A DNA stretch of 64,000 nucleotides from Tachypleus tridentatus (GCF_004210375.1 NC_134834.1:14307857-14371856), one strand, 5' to 3'; numbered from the stretch's first letter, positions 10,063 through 21,113 are shown. A program made the numbers and translations. Notes: generated by a model from the sequence alone, not told the origin.

Positions 10063-13000
10063 CTGTAGTAAAAAAAAAAAAAAAATGTGGTTGTTTCCTC
10101 ACTGAACGTTAATTACTTAAAGTGTCGGTGTTAGAAAACAGCGCTGGGTGGTCAAAAATTGTTAAGTTATCCAGTGTGTTTGTAGACCTTACATAGTCGG
10201 CTAGGGTAATCTATTTTGTCAGTGGCATATTACTTTTTGAGACTGCTGAAACGTTTTATGGTAGAACCAGTGAGGCTTATACTGCGCATGTGTAACGCTA
10301 TCAAAATGCCTTCCATTTCACCTTCCTGCACATTCATAATACTGAATGTGTGAAATGGTGCTGCTACCTGGCGGAAGTAATTGTACGATGTTCATACCGA
10401 TTTTCTTGTTTTGAGTTATTGATTTTGAATAAAGATAAAATAATGAGTTGAAACTTTCTGAATGTAAGGTTTTATCAAACAAGTAATTATTTCACAAGAA
10501 CTCGTAAAATCAGTTAGATGAATGCATACAGCATCAAGAGATTTAAACTACACAAAATAACAAAAATTTACTATCTAAAATGTAACAATTCATATTTAAC
10601 GGAGTCTCACCTGCGTTAACATGTAGTAACGAAGGCTCTTTGTCGAAATCGTACAGTTTGCTTTCCTTGTACCAATATTTGACGACTTGCTCTCCTGTAA
10701 AGGAAACTGGTTCATCAACTATTCCGCCATCTATGTTTTCATAAATTTTTGTAACGGGGTCTTAAACTGGAGTTTTCAGTTTTAAGAGATGGTGACTTAT
10801 GTTGTATGTCGTCAATACGTAGAGTAACATAACTGTAGTTTTTGTAGGTATTTATTTCTCAGCAATCATCGTAACAGCTAATTCTATAAAGACATCAATA
10901 GAAAGATCCTTAAGATAATTAAAATAAAAGTCCTCACAATGGGTCACACTTTAGTAAGCTCAAGTGCAAGACGCTAAGACAGTCTAAATAGAAGTAAGTC
11001 CTCACAATGGGTCACACCTTAGTAAGCTCAAGTGCAAGACGCTAAGACAGTCTAATTAGAAGTAACAGTCCTCACAATGGGTCACACTTTAGTAAGCTCA
11101 AGTGCAAGACACTAAGACAGTCTAAATAGAAGTAAGTCCTCACAATGGGTCACACTTTAGTAAGCTCAAGTGCAAGACGCTAAGACAGTCTAAATAGAAG
11201 TAACAGTCCTCACAATGGGTCACACTTTAGTAAGCTCAAGTGCAAGACACTAAGACAGTCTAAATAGAAGTAACAGTCCTCACAATGGGTCACACTTTAG
11301 TAAGTTCAAGCACAAGACAATCTAAATAGAAGTAACAGTCCTCACAATGGGTCACACTTTAGTAAGCTCAAGTGCAAGACACTAAGACAGTCTAAATAGA
11401 AGTAACAGTCCTCACAATGGGTCACACTTTAGTAAGCTCAAGTGCAAGACACTAAGACAGTCTAAATAGAAGTAACAGTCCTCACAATGGGTCACACTTT
11501 AGTAAGCTCAAGTGCAAGACACTAAGACAATCTAAATAGAAGTAACAGTCCTCACAATGGGTCACACTTTAGTAAGCTCAAGTGCAAGACACTAAGACAA
11601 TCTAATTAGAAGTAACAGTCCTCACAAAGGGTCACACTTTAGTAAGCTCAAGTGCAAGACACTAAGACAATCTAATTAGAAGTAACAGTCCTCAAAAAGG
11701 TCACACTTTAGTAAGCTCAAGTGCAAGACACTAAGACAGTCTAAATAGAAGTAACAGTCCTCACAATGGGTCACACTTTAGTAAGCTCAAGTGCAAGACA
11801 CTAAGACAGTCTAAATAGAAGTAACAGTCCTCACAATGGGTCACACTTTAGTAAGCTCAAGTGCAAGACACTAAGACAGTCTAAATAGAAGTAACAGTCC
11901 TCACAATGGGTCACACTTTAGTAAGTTCAAGCGCAAGACAATCTAAATAGAAGTAACAGTCCTCACAATGGGTCACACTTTAGTAAGCTCAAGCGCAAGA
12001 CGCTAAGACAATCTAAATAGAAGTAACAGTCCTCACAATGGGTCACACTTTAGTAAGCTCAAGTGCAAGACGCTAAGACAGTCTAAATAGAAGTAACAGT
12101 CCTCACAATGGGTCACACTTTAGTAAGCTCAAGCGCAAGACGCTAAGACAATCTAAATAGAAGTAACAGTCCTCACAATGGGTCACACTTTAGTAAGCTC
12201 AAGTGCAAGACGCTAAGACAGTCTAAATAGAATTAACAGTCCTCACAATGGGTCACACTTTAGTAAGCTCAAGTGCAAGACGCTAAGACAGTCTAAATAG
12301 AAGTAACAGTCCTCACAATGGGTCACACTTTAGTAAGCTCAAGCGCAAGACGCTAAGACAATCTAAATAGAAGTAACAGTCCTCACAATGGGTCACACTT
12401 TAGTAAGCTCAAGTGCAAGACGCTAAGACAATCTAAATAGAAGTAACAGTCCTCACAATGGGTCACACTTTAGTAAGCTCAAGTGCAAGACGCTAAGACA
12501 GTCTAAATAGAATTAACAGTCCTCACAATGGGTCACACTTTAGTAAGCTCAAGTGCAAGACGCTAAGACAGTCTAAATAGAAGTAACAGTCCTCACAATG
12601 GGTCACACTTTAGTAAGCTCAAGCGCAAGACGCTAAGACAATCTAAATAGAAGTAACAGTCCTCACAATGGGTCACACTTTAGTAAGCTCAAGCGCAAGA
12701 CAATCTAAATAGAAGTAACAGTCCTCACAATGGGTCATAATGTAAGGTTGCCAGAAAAAAAATATAAAAATAACAAAAATTACGAAGAGGTGATGACCTA
12801 TATTCTAAGTTTTATATTTGTTAAGTAACTAGTTCTTACAAAATAAAGTAGAACATAACTCTAACACAGTTGTAGCTGCATCCTGAACGTTTGACTTCAA
12901 AATCTCAAACTGGTCCAACTGTTTGTTTTGGTTTGGGTTTTCTAGTGAGCAGATTTGTTTTAGATTGTTAGTGAACCGGTTTGTTTTGGTTTGGATTTGT

Positions 13001-16000
13001 TAGTGAGTGGGTTTGTTAGTGAGCGAGTTTGTTTTAGTTTGGGTTTGTTAGTGAGCGGGTTTGTTTTAGTTTGGGTTTGTTAGTGAGCGGGTTTGTTTTG
13101 GTTTATTAAAGAGCAGGTTTGTTAGTGAGTGGATATTTTTGGTTTGGGTTTGTTAGTGAGCAGGTTTGTCTTTGTTTCATTTATTGATGAGTGGGTTTAT
13201 TAATGTGCGGGTTTGTTTTAGTCTGGTTGTTAGTGAGTGGAATTGTTTTATTTTTAGTTTTTTAATGAACTGGTTTGTTTTAGTTTCGATTTGCTGGTGA
13301 GCAGGTTTGTTTTAGTTTGTTTTCTCAACTTACCTGTTAGATCAAATTCTGGAGTGAACGAACACTTGCAGAACAAATTCTCACCAATGTCTCTGTAGTT
13401 CCGATAGTAGAAAGTATTGGAATGAGCGAGATGGTTGGCCCAGAACTGTGCCAAGTTACACATCTGTCAGGAAAAAGAACTCACAAAGAAATAAACTAGA
13501 AAAGAAAAACTGAATTTCTTTTGTCATAAAAAATATACAAGTAACATTGTTTAATTAAAACAACCGATAGGTGGTGGAAGTGGATTTTTTTGTCTGTTAA
13601 GTGTGTGTGTGTGTGTGTATTTTCTCAGAGCAAACCCACATTAAGGTGTTTGCTGAGTCTACTGATGGGACTCGAACCCCTGTTGTCTGTTAAGAAATAC
13701 TGAAGTTGACCTATTTTTATGTCCTCTCTAGTTACATATCATAATTATTATGTAACAATAAGAGGACATGGTGGAAAATACAGCAGATGACATAAATACC
13801 AAATATGAAAATAAAAGACATTTAGGAGAAATAAATCGAAATAATACATGTGTTAACAACATTTTCGCATTCGAAAAAGAATTTTTTCTTAGAGAATCAA
13901 AGTAGCTGATAAAAAGTAACATGTGTTTTTTATAAAAAAGACAACTGAATAAATCGATAAATTGAACCGATAATCAGAACATGAAATAATATTTGGCAAT
14001 CGTAGTAATTTCAGTATTTGCTGAGAACAAAGATGAAATATGTTTACTAATTCATTAGACGGTGGTCCTAACTAAGCATTAGAAACTGGAGACTAAACTA
14101 CTCAATATACATTTATAATTACTATAGAATGTTATCAACCTTATTATGTTGTGTGTGTTTTTTCTTAAAGCAGAGCCACATGGGGCTATCTGCTGAGTCC
14201 ACAGAGGGGAATCGATCCCCTGATTTTAGCGTTGTAAATTTGTAGACTTACCGTTGTATTAGCAGCGGGGGGGCACCTAATAATGTTTTTTTTTTTTTTT
14301 TAAAGAGCGGTTCCCCGCAAGTGGTGGGGATTTCCATCATCCCACTTAGAGGGGATCAAACCCAGTTTTCTAAATCTGATGAGAAACTGGGAAAGGCATG
14401 CTTTTTGAGCGAATATTCACTTAGGAGCATGTGTCTCAGCAGTGATAGATAGCTGTCCCCAACCTTTCCCCTCTAATAACACTACCCACTGTTTTACAGT
14501 AAAACCAATCTCAGACTATGAAGAAGTTTATATTCACCTCAGTCCTCGCCAAGAATCTGGTTCTACTTCATTCAGTGACCATGTACGTGATACTGACGTA
14601 ACAGAAACAATCGTTAGGCCTAATATGAATATGTTTCATTGCTAGGCTTAACAGAAACGTGATTCAAAAGAGTTTGTTTGTTTGTTGAATTTTGCGAAAA
14701 GCTACACGAGAGCTATCTGCGCTAGCCGCCGCTAATTTAGCCGTGTAAGACTAGAGGGGAAGCAGTTAGTCATCACTACCCACCGCCAACCCTTTGGCTA
14801 CTCTTTTACCAACGAATTGTGGGATTGAACGTCACATTATAACGTCCCCACAGAGGAAAGGGTGAGACTGTTTGATGCGACGGGGATTCGAACCCGTGAC
14901 CCTCACATTACGAGTCGAACGCCTTAACCTACATGGCCATGTCGGGCCTCAAATAAATGTGTTTTCTTATCGCAAAGCCACATTAAGCTATCTGCTGAAC
15001 CCACCAAGGGGAATAGAGTCCCTGATTTTAGCATTGTAAATCCGTAAACTTACTGCTGTACTAGCGGGGGGGATTTAACCGTCCGTTGGACTGGTGAATT
15101 AAAAACCCGTTTGTAATAAAGGTGCCAGTACTAAACAGAAAGCTATACTGTTTTCAAGAATTATATATATATATATGAAATTAAATAGGGGTACAAACCC
15201 CCTCATAACCCTCCCTTCATTCTCTATCACTGTGTCAAGTTTGGTCTGATTGATCAAATGTAGAAACGTAAGAGAGATATTGTTTATTTACATAAATAAT
15301 TTGTTAGATTTCTTAAATTCATTATCATGCCATCGGCGGTAAACCTAAAGATATGTGACGCTAAAATCGAGCTTCGATACCTTCAACAGGCACAGGTCAC
15401 TGTGTGGCTTCATGTCTAACAAGAAATGAGCATAAGCTTCCTGTTGCTCAGCCGTAGAAGTGGAGGCTTATATATATGATGCTAAAAATCGGTTTTCGGC
15501 GCCAAAATAGCCTTTTGCTATGGCTGTGCGCTTAATAACAAACAAAGAACAAGTGCCCTTTTTAATATGGTATTTGAGTGTTACGCGTTCCTCACTCCTT
15601 ACCTGGTAAGACAATTCGAGAGATGGAACTCCATGAATTTCACGGAAGGTGTTGTGCCATTGTAAACAGTCAATAACAAAATCGCTTTGAGAATAATAGG
15701 TCCAGCCTTCTTCATCGTTAAAATGTACCGATAGAGGTCGATTTAACACCACCTGGAAAGATAAAAATGATATGTAAGTTAAAATAAAGTATGGCTATTA
15801 AGGTTACACGCCGCCTTTTTTATGACTTTAAACTCTTAACCACAAGGTTTATTTTAAAGCAAAGCCAACTGGGTGGGAAATATTTTTTTGTTTACGCACA
15901 GATTCGATCAATAACTCCGGAATCCAGAGTTCTGCCACGTGACCAGCCATCAGTTTGAAAACTTATTTCTTATTTGTTTTTGAATTTCATGCAAAGATAC

Positions 16001-18442
16001 ACGAGGACTACCTGCGCTAGCCGTCCCTAATTTAGTAATGTAAATCTCGATGGAAGGTAGCCAGTCATCAGCTACTCTTTTACCAACGAATAGTGGGATT
16101 GACCGTAACATTATAACGACCCATGGATAAAATAGTGAGCATGCCTGGTGTAACGGGGATTCGAATCCTCGACTCTTAGATTGCGAGTTGAGTGTCCTAA
16201 CCACCTGGCCATGCCGGGCAAATAAACTTATTTATACCATGTTTTTAACTGCTATGCCAAGATAACGAAAGCAGTATTGAAATGGTTTTTAAAAAATTAT
16301 ACCTCAGGCCATGAAATATCTTTCGCAATTTGACTTTCTAGTAAGTGAACCTTTGATTCAAATAAAGAATTAAAAATTAACATAATTAAATATATATATA
16401 TCTTCTATCAAGTTTCGATACTCATATAAAACTATTGCCCTCGCGTGAATACTATGTATATATATCGTGCCTGGACATTGAATCCACTAAAGCCTGTTCC
16501 ACATGTGGATGCAGGAGGGGTCATTATAAGACTGAAGGTGAAATTTCACTATATGATCTACAATAGTATTTCAAGATTTGACGGTACATGAGTTTGACTG
16601 ATTGTCTATTTGAACAACGTCACATAAATCTGTTTGTTTATGACATGGAATCAATAATTCTGTGATAAATAAAACAAATAATAAAGTTCGAGCGCGAATT
16701 TACGGCAACCGAACGCGAACCACGGATCCTTAAAGTCACAGTTCCAGAAGTAATGCAACCAATCAGCACTCTCCGCAACAAGAAAGCTGTCAGGATCTTT
16801 GAATCATGCGACAAGACTGACTGTTACTTTTATAACTTACCTAGCATTTAAAGTTCTAAATATGATTTATGTCTCAAATCTCGAACATTTCGATTTGCAG
16901 CCTGGCACGCTAATCACTAGGCCACACTCTGCCCAACTGTTCAAATAAAATCAGAAACAGACTAAATAAAACACAAGCTCCCCTAGTGAGCAAAATTATC
17001 AATTTAGTTTTGTGATATTGTTTTAGTTTTGACCTTCCGTGAACTATTTCTCGTTTGTACATGTAATTAAATCTCTCCAATGAAAGTTTTATCATTCAAC
17101 ATGAAAGCAAGAATATAAAAAAAATACCTAAAAACATAGAATTTTCTGTGTTTGATATAATGATTGAAATGTTTAGGATTGTAAAACGACTGGAATATGT
17201 TGACACATCAGCATATGTCGTACTTAACAGCGAGAATTATATAGATTTAGGGGAGGTAGAAACCGTCTTCAGTTAAGACAATTTTATTCTTAAATAAGAT
17301 AGTTAGTGTATGGAATGGGTTGCCTTCATATGTCGTGGAGGCAGTAAATTTGAGTGAGTTTAAGAAACAGCTTGATAGATATATGAATGATAAGGGCTAG
17401 CTTTAATTTTTTTAACAGTTTTAGTTTGGCTTGGTTGGTGGGTCAGTCGAGATGAACCAATAGGTCTTTGTTGTTATCTTTAAACATTATATCATAGGAC
17501 AAAATTTCGATATTTTATGATTTTATTTTTATAAATAATCTATTAACCTTTCAAGAATAAATATTATTAATTGTTCTTATATCAAATGGCTTATAAAATG
17601 GTTTATTCTATCCTAGTCAGCATGAAAAGCTTTGGATTGTAATGTGGTTGTAATATTACTGTTATACACTCTCCTAACCCTTGAAAATCACAAAGGGTCT
17701 ATATTAAGAATTTTGTGTTTATAAATATCATAGTGTTGACTTGACACTAATGCTTTATTACAAAGATAAATATTTTATAATCTGTGTTATTCGGGAACCT
17801 ACTAGGTCTAGACACTAGAAAATACAGTTTAATAAGGATATAACGAATACGAAGACGGTTGAGAAAACACATTTTATACACAACGCTTTGGAATAACTTA
17901 CTCCATCATCACCGATATCTGAAAATTATGATACACAGATGATTATTACTACAATTATAGTATAATAACATAATCATTACTATACTTAGTTATTAGGAAA
18001 AGCGATAACCAGATGGATAAACAATGTTTACATGTTTATTACACAGTGGCTGAGTTACGCGTGAAAATTTTGAACAGTTTTAGGCCTAAAGAGCTTTGTG
18101 AACCGTTAAGGTTTGGGCGGTCTTTAGCTACGTGTAGACTTTCTTTAATATAGAGTTCAAGGTCTGAAGGTCCTGCGGTGATCATAGAGAAATAGTTAAA
18201 TGAGGACATCGCCTACTTTTGCCCCTCGATGACTCATCAGTAAAACTAAGGGTCTGTAATGCTGTAAATTGGGATCAAATAACTGTGACTTGGCTTAGCA
18301 CATGTAGCCCATTGAGTCGCTTTGTGCTTAAAGAACGAACAAACAGTCAAGCGCCTACCTTGTCTAGGCCTTGCGGGGACACTGTTCTGCTGGAAGACGA
18401 GGTGTCTGACAGCGTTGACTGATGGGACGACTCTCGTACCAT
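9878..18442 (-). CDS. GAPR-1/GLIPR2-like CAP-domain protein (5 coding exons)
   Basis: Coding exons, 5' to 3' on the minus strand, are 18442-18359, 15752-15603, 13463-13334, 10730-10611 and 10062-9878. All introns are GT-AG and phases agree (0, 0, 1, 1), giving 222 residues. Residues 1-28 are a Ser-rich leader. Residues 29-52 are an extension, and a CAP/SCP domain fills the rest. CAP hallmarks visible are CLQWHNTFREIHGVP (cavity His about 61), the block RDIGENLF (Glu about 106), GHFTQMVWR (His about 163) and VVANYKPAGNVIGEF. The alanine in VVANY replaces the cysteine of secreted CAP proteins, as in the GAPR-1 branch. GAPR-1 proteins are about 150 residues, N-myristoylated and Golgi-membrane-associated. 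This model has no visible signal peptide and no Met-Gly myristoylation start, so its location is open. The start ATG has good context (AAGATGG), but the 53-codon exon frame is open upstream of it. Biochemical role unknown. Confidence 0.85.
10063..10610. other. CAP gene intron (548 bp)
   Basis: Unique AT-rich intron. It contains the long A-run at about 10071-10085, which is the polypyrimidine tract of the downstream acceptor on the gene strand. Confidence 0.6.
10611..10730 (-). CDS. CAP gene, fourth coding exon
   Basis: 120 bp, phase 1 to phase 1, between acceptor AAAACATAG and donor GCAG|GTGAGA. It encodes DGGIVDEPVSFTGEQVVKYW then YKESKLYDFDKEP, ending HVNA plus the first base of the Gly of GHFTQ. 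The VVKYWYKE segment is the helix that precedes the CAP1 motif. Confidence 0.85.
10931..12737 (+). repeat. 70-bp intronic minisatellite, about 26 copies
   Basis: The unit contains CAGTCCTCACAATGGGTCAC, then ACTTTAGTAAGCTCAAGTGC, then AAGAC(A/G)CTAAGACA(G/A)TCTAAATAGAAGTAA. The dominant period is 70 bp. A few units lack AACAG or the CTAAGAC segment, giving shorter periods of about 59 or 66. Copies are over 90% identical by eye. The array sits inside the intron between coding exons 3 and 4 of the CAP gene. Confidence 0.95.
12738..12904. other. Short intronic unique interval
   Basis: Nothing recognised. Confidence 0.4.
12905..13320 (+). repeat. Degenerate GTTTGTTTTAGTTTGGG repeats
   Basis: Loose tandem arrangement of GGGTTTGTTAGTGAGCGGG and TTTGTTTTAGTTTGGG segments, with a period near 30 bp. 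Much more decayed than the other arrays. It runs up to the donor side of CAP coding exon 3 and forms the first part of that intron on the gene strand. Confidence 0.8.
13334..13463 (-). CDS. CAP gene, third coding exon
   Basis: 130 bp, phase 0 in and phase 1 out. Acceptor TTTTTCCTGACAG, donor AACAG|GTAAGT. It encodes MCNLAQFWANHLAHSNTFYY then RNYRDIGENLFCKCSFTPEF and DLT. The AQFWANHLA helix and the GEN motif are typical of the CAP fold. Confidence 0.88.
13601..13682 (-). mobile_element. SINE2 fragment
   Basis: GT-rich tail (GTGTGTGTGTGTGTAT), core as AGCAAACCCACATTAAGGTG, B box as GGGACTCGAACCCCTG. It ends before the anticodon region. Lies in the CAP gene intron between coding exons 2 and 3. 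Confidence 0.82.
13683..14149. other. Intronic AT-rich DNA
   Basis: Nothing recognised. Confidence 0.4.
14150..14274 (-). mobile_element. SINE2 copy, full length
   Basis: It runs from TGTGTGTGTTTTTTCTTAAA through AGCCACATGGGGCTATCTGC, B box GGAATCGATCCCCTGA and TAGCGTTGTAAATTTGTAGA, to TAGCAGCGGGGG. A T-run follows at about 14285-14302. Confidence 0.92.
14275..14671. other. Intronic interval with a CG-richer segment
   Basis: Positions 14305-14600 are less AT-rich than the surroundings and contain a short plus-strand open frame, 14442-14645. It has no recognised domain and no convincing splice sites. Possibly an old unclassified repeat. Confidence 0.3.
14672..14949 (-). mobile_element. SINE1 copy, full length
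   Basis: Tail GTTTGTTTGTTTGTTGAATT, B box GGGATTCGAACCCGTGACC, and head CATGGCCATGTCGGGCC with two changes in the A box. Confidence 0.94.
14956..15072 (-). mobile_element. SINE2 copy, adjacent to SINE1
   Basis: AATGTGTTTTCTTATCGCAA, core AGCCACATTAAGCTATCTGC, weak B box GGGGAATAGAGTCCCTGA, head CTGTACTAGCGGGGGG. It sits only a few bases from the head of the preceding SINE1, in the same orientation. Confidence 0.88.
15073..15329. other. Intronic unique DNA
   Basis: Nothing recognised apart from a short AT dinucleotide run near 15164-15175. Confidence 0.4.
15330..15425 (+). mobile_element. SINE2/SINE3-like degraded copy
   Basis: CATCGGCGGTAAACCTAAAG head, GACGCTAAAATCGAGCTTCG (decayed B box), GGCACAGGTCACTGTGTGGC core. 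Too diverged to assign to one family. Confidence 0.6.
15603..15752 (-). CDS. CAP gene, second coding exon
   Basis: 150 bp, exactly 50 codons, phase 0 at both ends. Acceptor ATCTTTCCAG, donor ACCAG|GTAAGG. It encodes VVLNRPLSVHFNDEEGW then TYYSQSDFVIDCLQWHNTF and REIHGVPSLELSYQ. The CLQWHNTFREIHGVP block is the start of the CAP domain. The preceding 24 residues are an extension not usual in short GAPR-1 proteins. Confidence 0.88.
15895..15955 (-). mobile_element. tRNA-like SINE head, fourth type (fragment)
   Basis: Read on the minus strand it gives TGGCTGGTCACGTGGCAGAA (A-box-like), CTCTGGATTCCGGAGT, and ATCGAATCTG (B-box-like). A related CTCTGGATTC..GGTTCGTATCC piece occurs on the plus strand near 19279-19320. 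It does not belong to SINE1-3. Confidence 0.5.
15966..16220 (-). mobile_element. SINE1 copy
   Basis: Tail TTGTTTTTGAATTTCATGCA, internal deletion of the CACCACCCACCGCCAAC segment, B box GGGATTCGAATCCTCGAC, head CCTGGCCATGCCGGGC. Confidence 0.92.
16221..16867. other. Intronic unique DNA
   Basis: AT microsatellite near 16388-16400. Nothing else recognised. Confidence 0.4.
16868..16935 (-). mobile_element. tRNA-Cys-like SINE head (fragment)
   Basis: On the minus strand TGGCCTAGTGATTAGCGTG forms an A box, CTGCAAA a loop with GCA, and ATGTTCGAGATTTG a B box. Body sequence after it does not match SINE1-3. The arms are too decayed for a functional tRNA gene. Confidence 0.5.
17140..17470 (+). mobile_element. 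5'-truncated LINE, end of ORF2 and 3' UTR
   Basis: Codons at 17296-17400 encode KIVSVWNGLPSYVVEAVNLS then EFKKQLDRYMNDKG and a TAG stop. The pattern R/KIVxVWNxLPxxVV..A..xxFKxxLDxY is the standard C-terminus of ORF2 in CR1/Jockey-type non-LTR retrotransposons. A 3' UTR-like segment follows (GGTGGGTCAGTCGAGATGAA). Only the extreme C-terminus remains, so it is inactive. Inserted in the intron between CAP coding exons 1 and 2. Confidence 0.75.
17471..18358. other. Intronic AT-rich DNA
   Basis: Nothing recognised. Confidence 0.4.
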
Positions 18443-18517
18443 CTTGGCTCGGTGATATCGTGGAGAACGACTGGCGGACGACCGCAAAGCCTCCAGCTTC
18501 CGACAGAAAAATCTATA
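18359..18517 (-). CDS. CAP gene, first coding exon (with 5' UTR part)
   Basis: 159 bp between acceptor CTTCTTTCCAG and donor GACAAG|GTAGGC, which ends in phase 0 and fits the next exon. The frame is open for all 53 codons. The likely start ATG is at 18442-18440 in AAGATGG context. It encodes MVRESSHQSTLSDTSSSSRT then VSPQGLDK, a Ser-rich low-complexity leader. A second frame is also open over most of the exon and ends at a TAG near the donor, so the frame choice rests on phase match, Kozak context and exon length. Confidence 0.6.
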
Positions 18518-18949
18518 CTGGAAAGAAGAGTTCCAGCAAATTTTAAAAAATTTTACTGTAGGTTACAAAACTTTACTACTTAACACAAGTGCCCTCTCTC
18601 GACCAGATTCTAAGATCATGTATTATGGATATTAAAACAAATAAAATATCTTACTACTCGTATAATAAAACCAATTCTTTATTTTATTAAATCATGAGCA
18701 CGTTATAGGGTATTTTCCGATTTTGGTATCCGGCAGATCATAAGAAACAATAAAAACTCTTGTTTGTCAGGTTAATTAATAAAAGAAATCTCAAAATAAA
18801 TTTAAAGCCATGTTCCCAATAGCACAGTGCAAGGAACATTGTAAGCCTAAAACAAATATGGCAACAGAGTTGATTAATGACCATCCAACCAATAAACGAA
18901 CGCCATCTACACAGACATATTTGTTCATATACTCTTGGCCACATTCTAC
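18518..18949. other. Interval upstream of first coding exon
   Basis: Would be intron if the exon proposed at 23.6 kb is real. A minus-strand open frame at 18738-18959 has no recognised domain. Confidence 0.35.
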
Positions 18950-19016
18950 AGTGGGTCAACGGTAATCTTACGGACTTATAACGCTAAAATTCGGGGTTCG
19001 ATTGTATATGTTTTCT
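18950..19016 (+). mobile_element. SINE2/3 head fragment
   Basis: CAGTGGGTCAACGGTAATCT, ACGGACTTATAACGCTAAAA and a truncated B box (GGGGTTCGATTG). Confidence 0.65.
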
Positions 19017-19104
19017 TAAAAATAATTCTGAAATGCAGACGATATCGAGAATTATTTACGTTTTTTAGTTTTACTTTATACAAGTCAAAGTAAGAGCTCA
19101 CCAA

Positions 19105-19218
19105 AGCTTTTGTTTGTTTTTAGCTCAAAGCTACATAATGGGCTATCTGCTTTCTGCCTACCACGGGGATCAAACTATGCATTTTAGTGCTATAAATCCG
19201 TAAACTTACCGTTGACCC
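19105..19218 (-). mobile_element. SINE3 copy
   Basis: Tail TTTGTTTTTAGCTCAAAGCT, core ACATAATGGGCTATCTGC, decayed B box GGGGATCAAACTATGCA, anticodon region GTGCTATAAATCCGTAAAC. Confidence 0.75.
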
Positions 19219-20279
19219 TTTGTTTTTGCGGAAACTTATGTTGTTGATGATACATATACACCACTTTGTTTTATTATAGAGGACTCTGGATTCAGAAACT
19301 TATGGTTCGTATCCTGCTGCTGCTAGAAAGAATTCACACCACACTTTGGGATCGTTGGTGAGATATAAAAGTAAAGCCCCACTATTTGATTACAGTAGCA
19401 TAATAGCATGCGGTGGGGGCTGTTGTCTTGCTGTCTTCTTTTTACATTATCGTTTGAAAGTAAAGGATGACAAGTGCAGACCTGCCTTCTGAAGTTTAAG
19501 GCGGACATTGGAAATAAAACAAATCGCTAAAAATGAGGGAAACCGACGACTTTTAAACATGAAAACTTAGTAAATATTTACCACAGTTCTGTTTCTTTCT
19601 TGTCTAAAATAATAACAATCAAATATTCTGATACACAGTTGTGATATAACTGATTCCACCACTTGGAAACCAGGAATAACTAAACTAAAATAAACGCAGT
19701 TGTTAAGTTGTCCTCGAACAGCATGTTCAAAACAGTACAACTGGCTTGTTGTTAAACACAAAGCTACTCAATGTGGTAGCAGTGCTTTGCTATGTTGCGA
19801 ACATAAACGCAGTGTTAAAGTGATGAAAGTTTTTAGCCATCATCCTGGAAAACCTTTAATTGAGATGAAGGAATATTATACGATTATAGCCTCTTGGTAT
19901 TAAGTTAACAAAAATGTCACGATAGGTTTAAACCACCTGCAAGAAGATTTAGAATAATCTACCTTAATATGTATCTAGCTTTTATAGAGTAATGAACCAA
20001 TAGTAAATCTTTACGTTTATTAGAGAAATTAAATTTCATACCATTTTGGAATTTTTTAAATTTTAATTTTAAGACCCAAAATGGCCTATGATAGAAAAAA
20101 CAAACTTATATAGGGTTATCGCCAGAATTTGGGACGACCTTATTTGTAAATCCACAAGCTAAAAACAGTGGTATTTCTTGAAACTCCCTAGCTATAAAAT
20201 GGAAGACATTCAAAGTTTTAATTCATAGTTTCTTAAAAAACACACAAAAAAACAAACGAATTTTCTTGCGAGTATTTCA
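19219..20279. other. Unique DNA
   Basis: Contains the fourth-type tRNA-like piece near 19279-19320 (ACTCTGGATTCAGAAAC and GGTTCGTATCC). The rest carries no recognised feature. Short open frames have no domains. Confidence 0.4.
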
Positions 20280-20720
20280 AACTGGTAATTGTAAGAAGTG
20301 TAGGTCAGAAAAATATGTAGCAGGGTTGATTTCAAGGTGAACACAATAATATACATGCAGGATCGATTCCAAGATAAAACAACGATTCAGATGCCAAATG
20401 AACTTAGAGGTAAAAAAACGAGATGCAGGACGGACCCCAGGGTAAAAACAATGATCCATACGCGAGGTGAATTCCAGGGTAAAAATAATAATTCAGGTGC
20501 CAAATGTGCTTGAAGGTAAAACAACAACAAAAAAGTGCAAGATGGATTCCAAAGTAAAAACAATGATCGATACATGAGGTGAATTCCAGGGTAAAAATAA
20601 TGATCCAGATGTCAAATGTGCTTAAAGGTAAAACAACAACAAAGTGTGTAAAATGGATTCCAAAGTAAAAACAATTATCTTGATACAGGATGGATCCAAA
20701 GGTAGAAAACAAATTCACAT
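20280..20720 (+). repeat. Degenerate repeat with about 113-bp period
   Basis: GGTGAATTCCAGGGTAAAAA occurs near 20466 and 20579. It is interleaved with GATGGATTCCAAAGTAAAAA and ATGTGCTTGAAGGTAAAAC variants. The underlying submotif is a GATTCCAxxGTAAAA..AACAA block of roughly 55 bp. It produces spurious overlapping minus-strand open frames. Confidence 0.75.
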
Positions 20721-20989
20721 GAAGGACGTATCAAAAGACCTTTTATAAATCTTTGGATTTTTTGTTATATTTAACAAAATTTATTTTTGTTAATTCGCGT
20801 ACTTTACGCGGACTAACGTGAGTTAACGAGACTGATATAGAAACAAAATTAACAATTGTTTCATAATATTGCCACAAATGCATAGATCAAAATAAATACA
20901 AATATTAGAGGAATAAGTTATAATACATAATAAATACACATGTTCATGGTAGGCGCTCAAAGTCACGTGCTTAAAAAAATAATTAAGCT
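20721..20989. other. Short AT-rich interval
   Basis: Nothing recognised. Confidence 0.4.
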
Positions 20990-21113
20990 TTTTGTGTGTG
21001 TTTTTTCTTATAGCAAAACCTCAAAGGGTTCTCTGCTCAGGCCACCGAGGGGAATCGAACCCCTGATTTTAGCGTTGTAAATCCGGAGACATACCGCTGT
21101 ACTAGAGTGGGGC
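20990..21113 (-). mobile_element. SINE2 copy, full length
   Basis: TTTGTGTGTGTTTTTTCTTA tail, a perfect B box (GGGGAATCGAACCCCTGA), GCGTTGTAAATCCGGAGAC and CTGTACTAGAGTGGGG head. Confidence 0.92.

Noticed and set aside
10931..12737. Possible CRISPR-like array of regular repeats
   Set aside because: Units are contiguous with no unique spacers, in a eukaryotic intron; this is a minisatellite. The same applies to the 22.3-, 24.4- and 62.7-kb arrays.
17140..17470. Host exon encoding VWNGLPSYVVEAVNLSEF
   Set aside because: The motif is the standard end of LINE ORF2 and is followed by a LINE-like 3' UTR.
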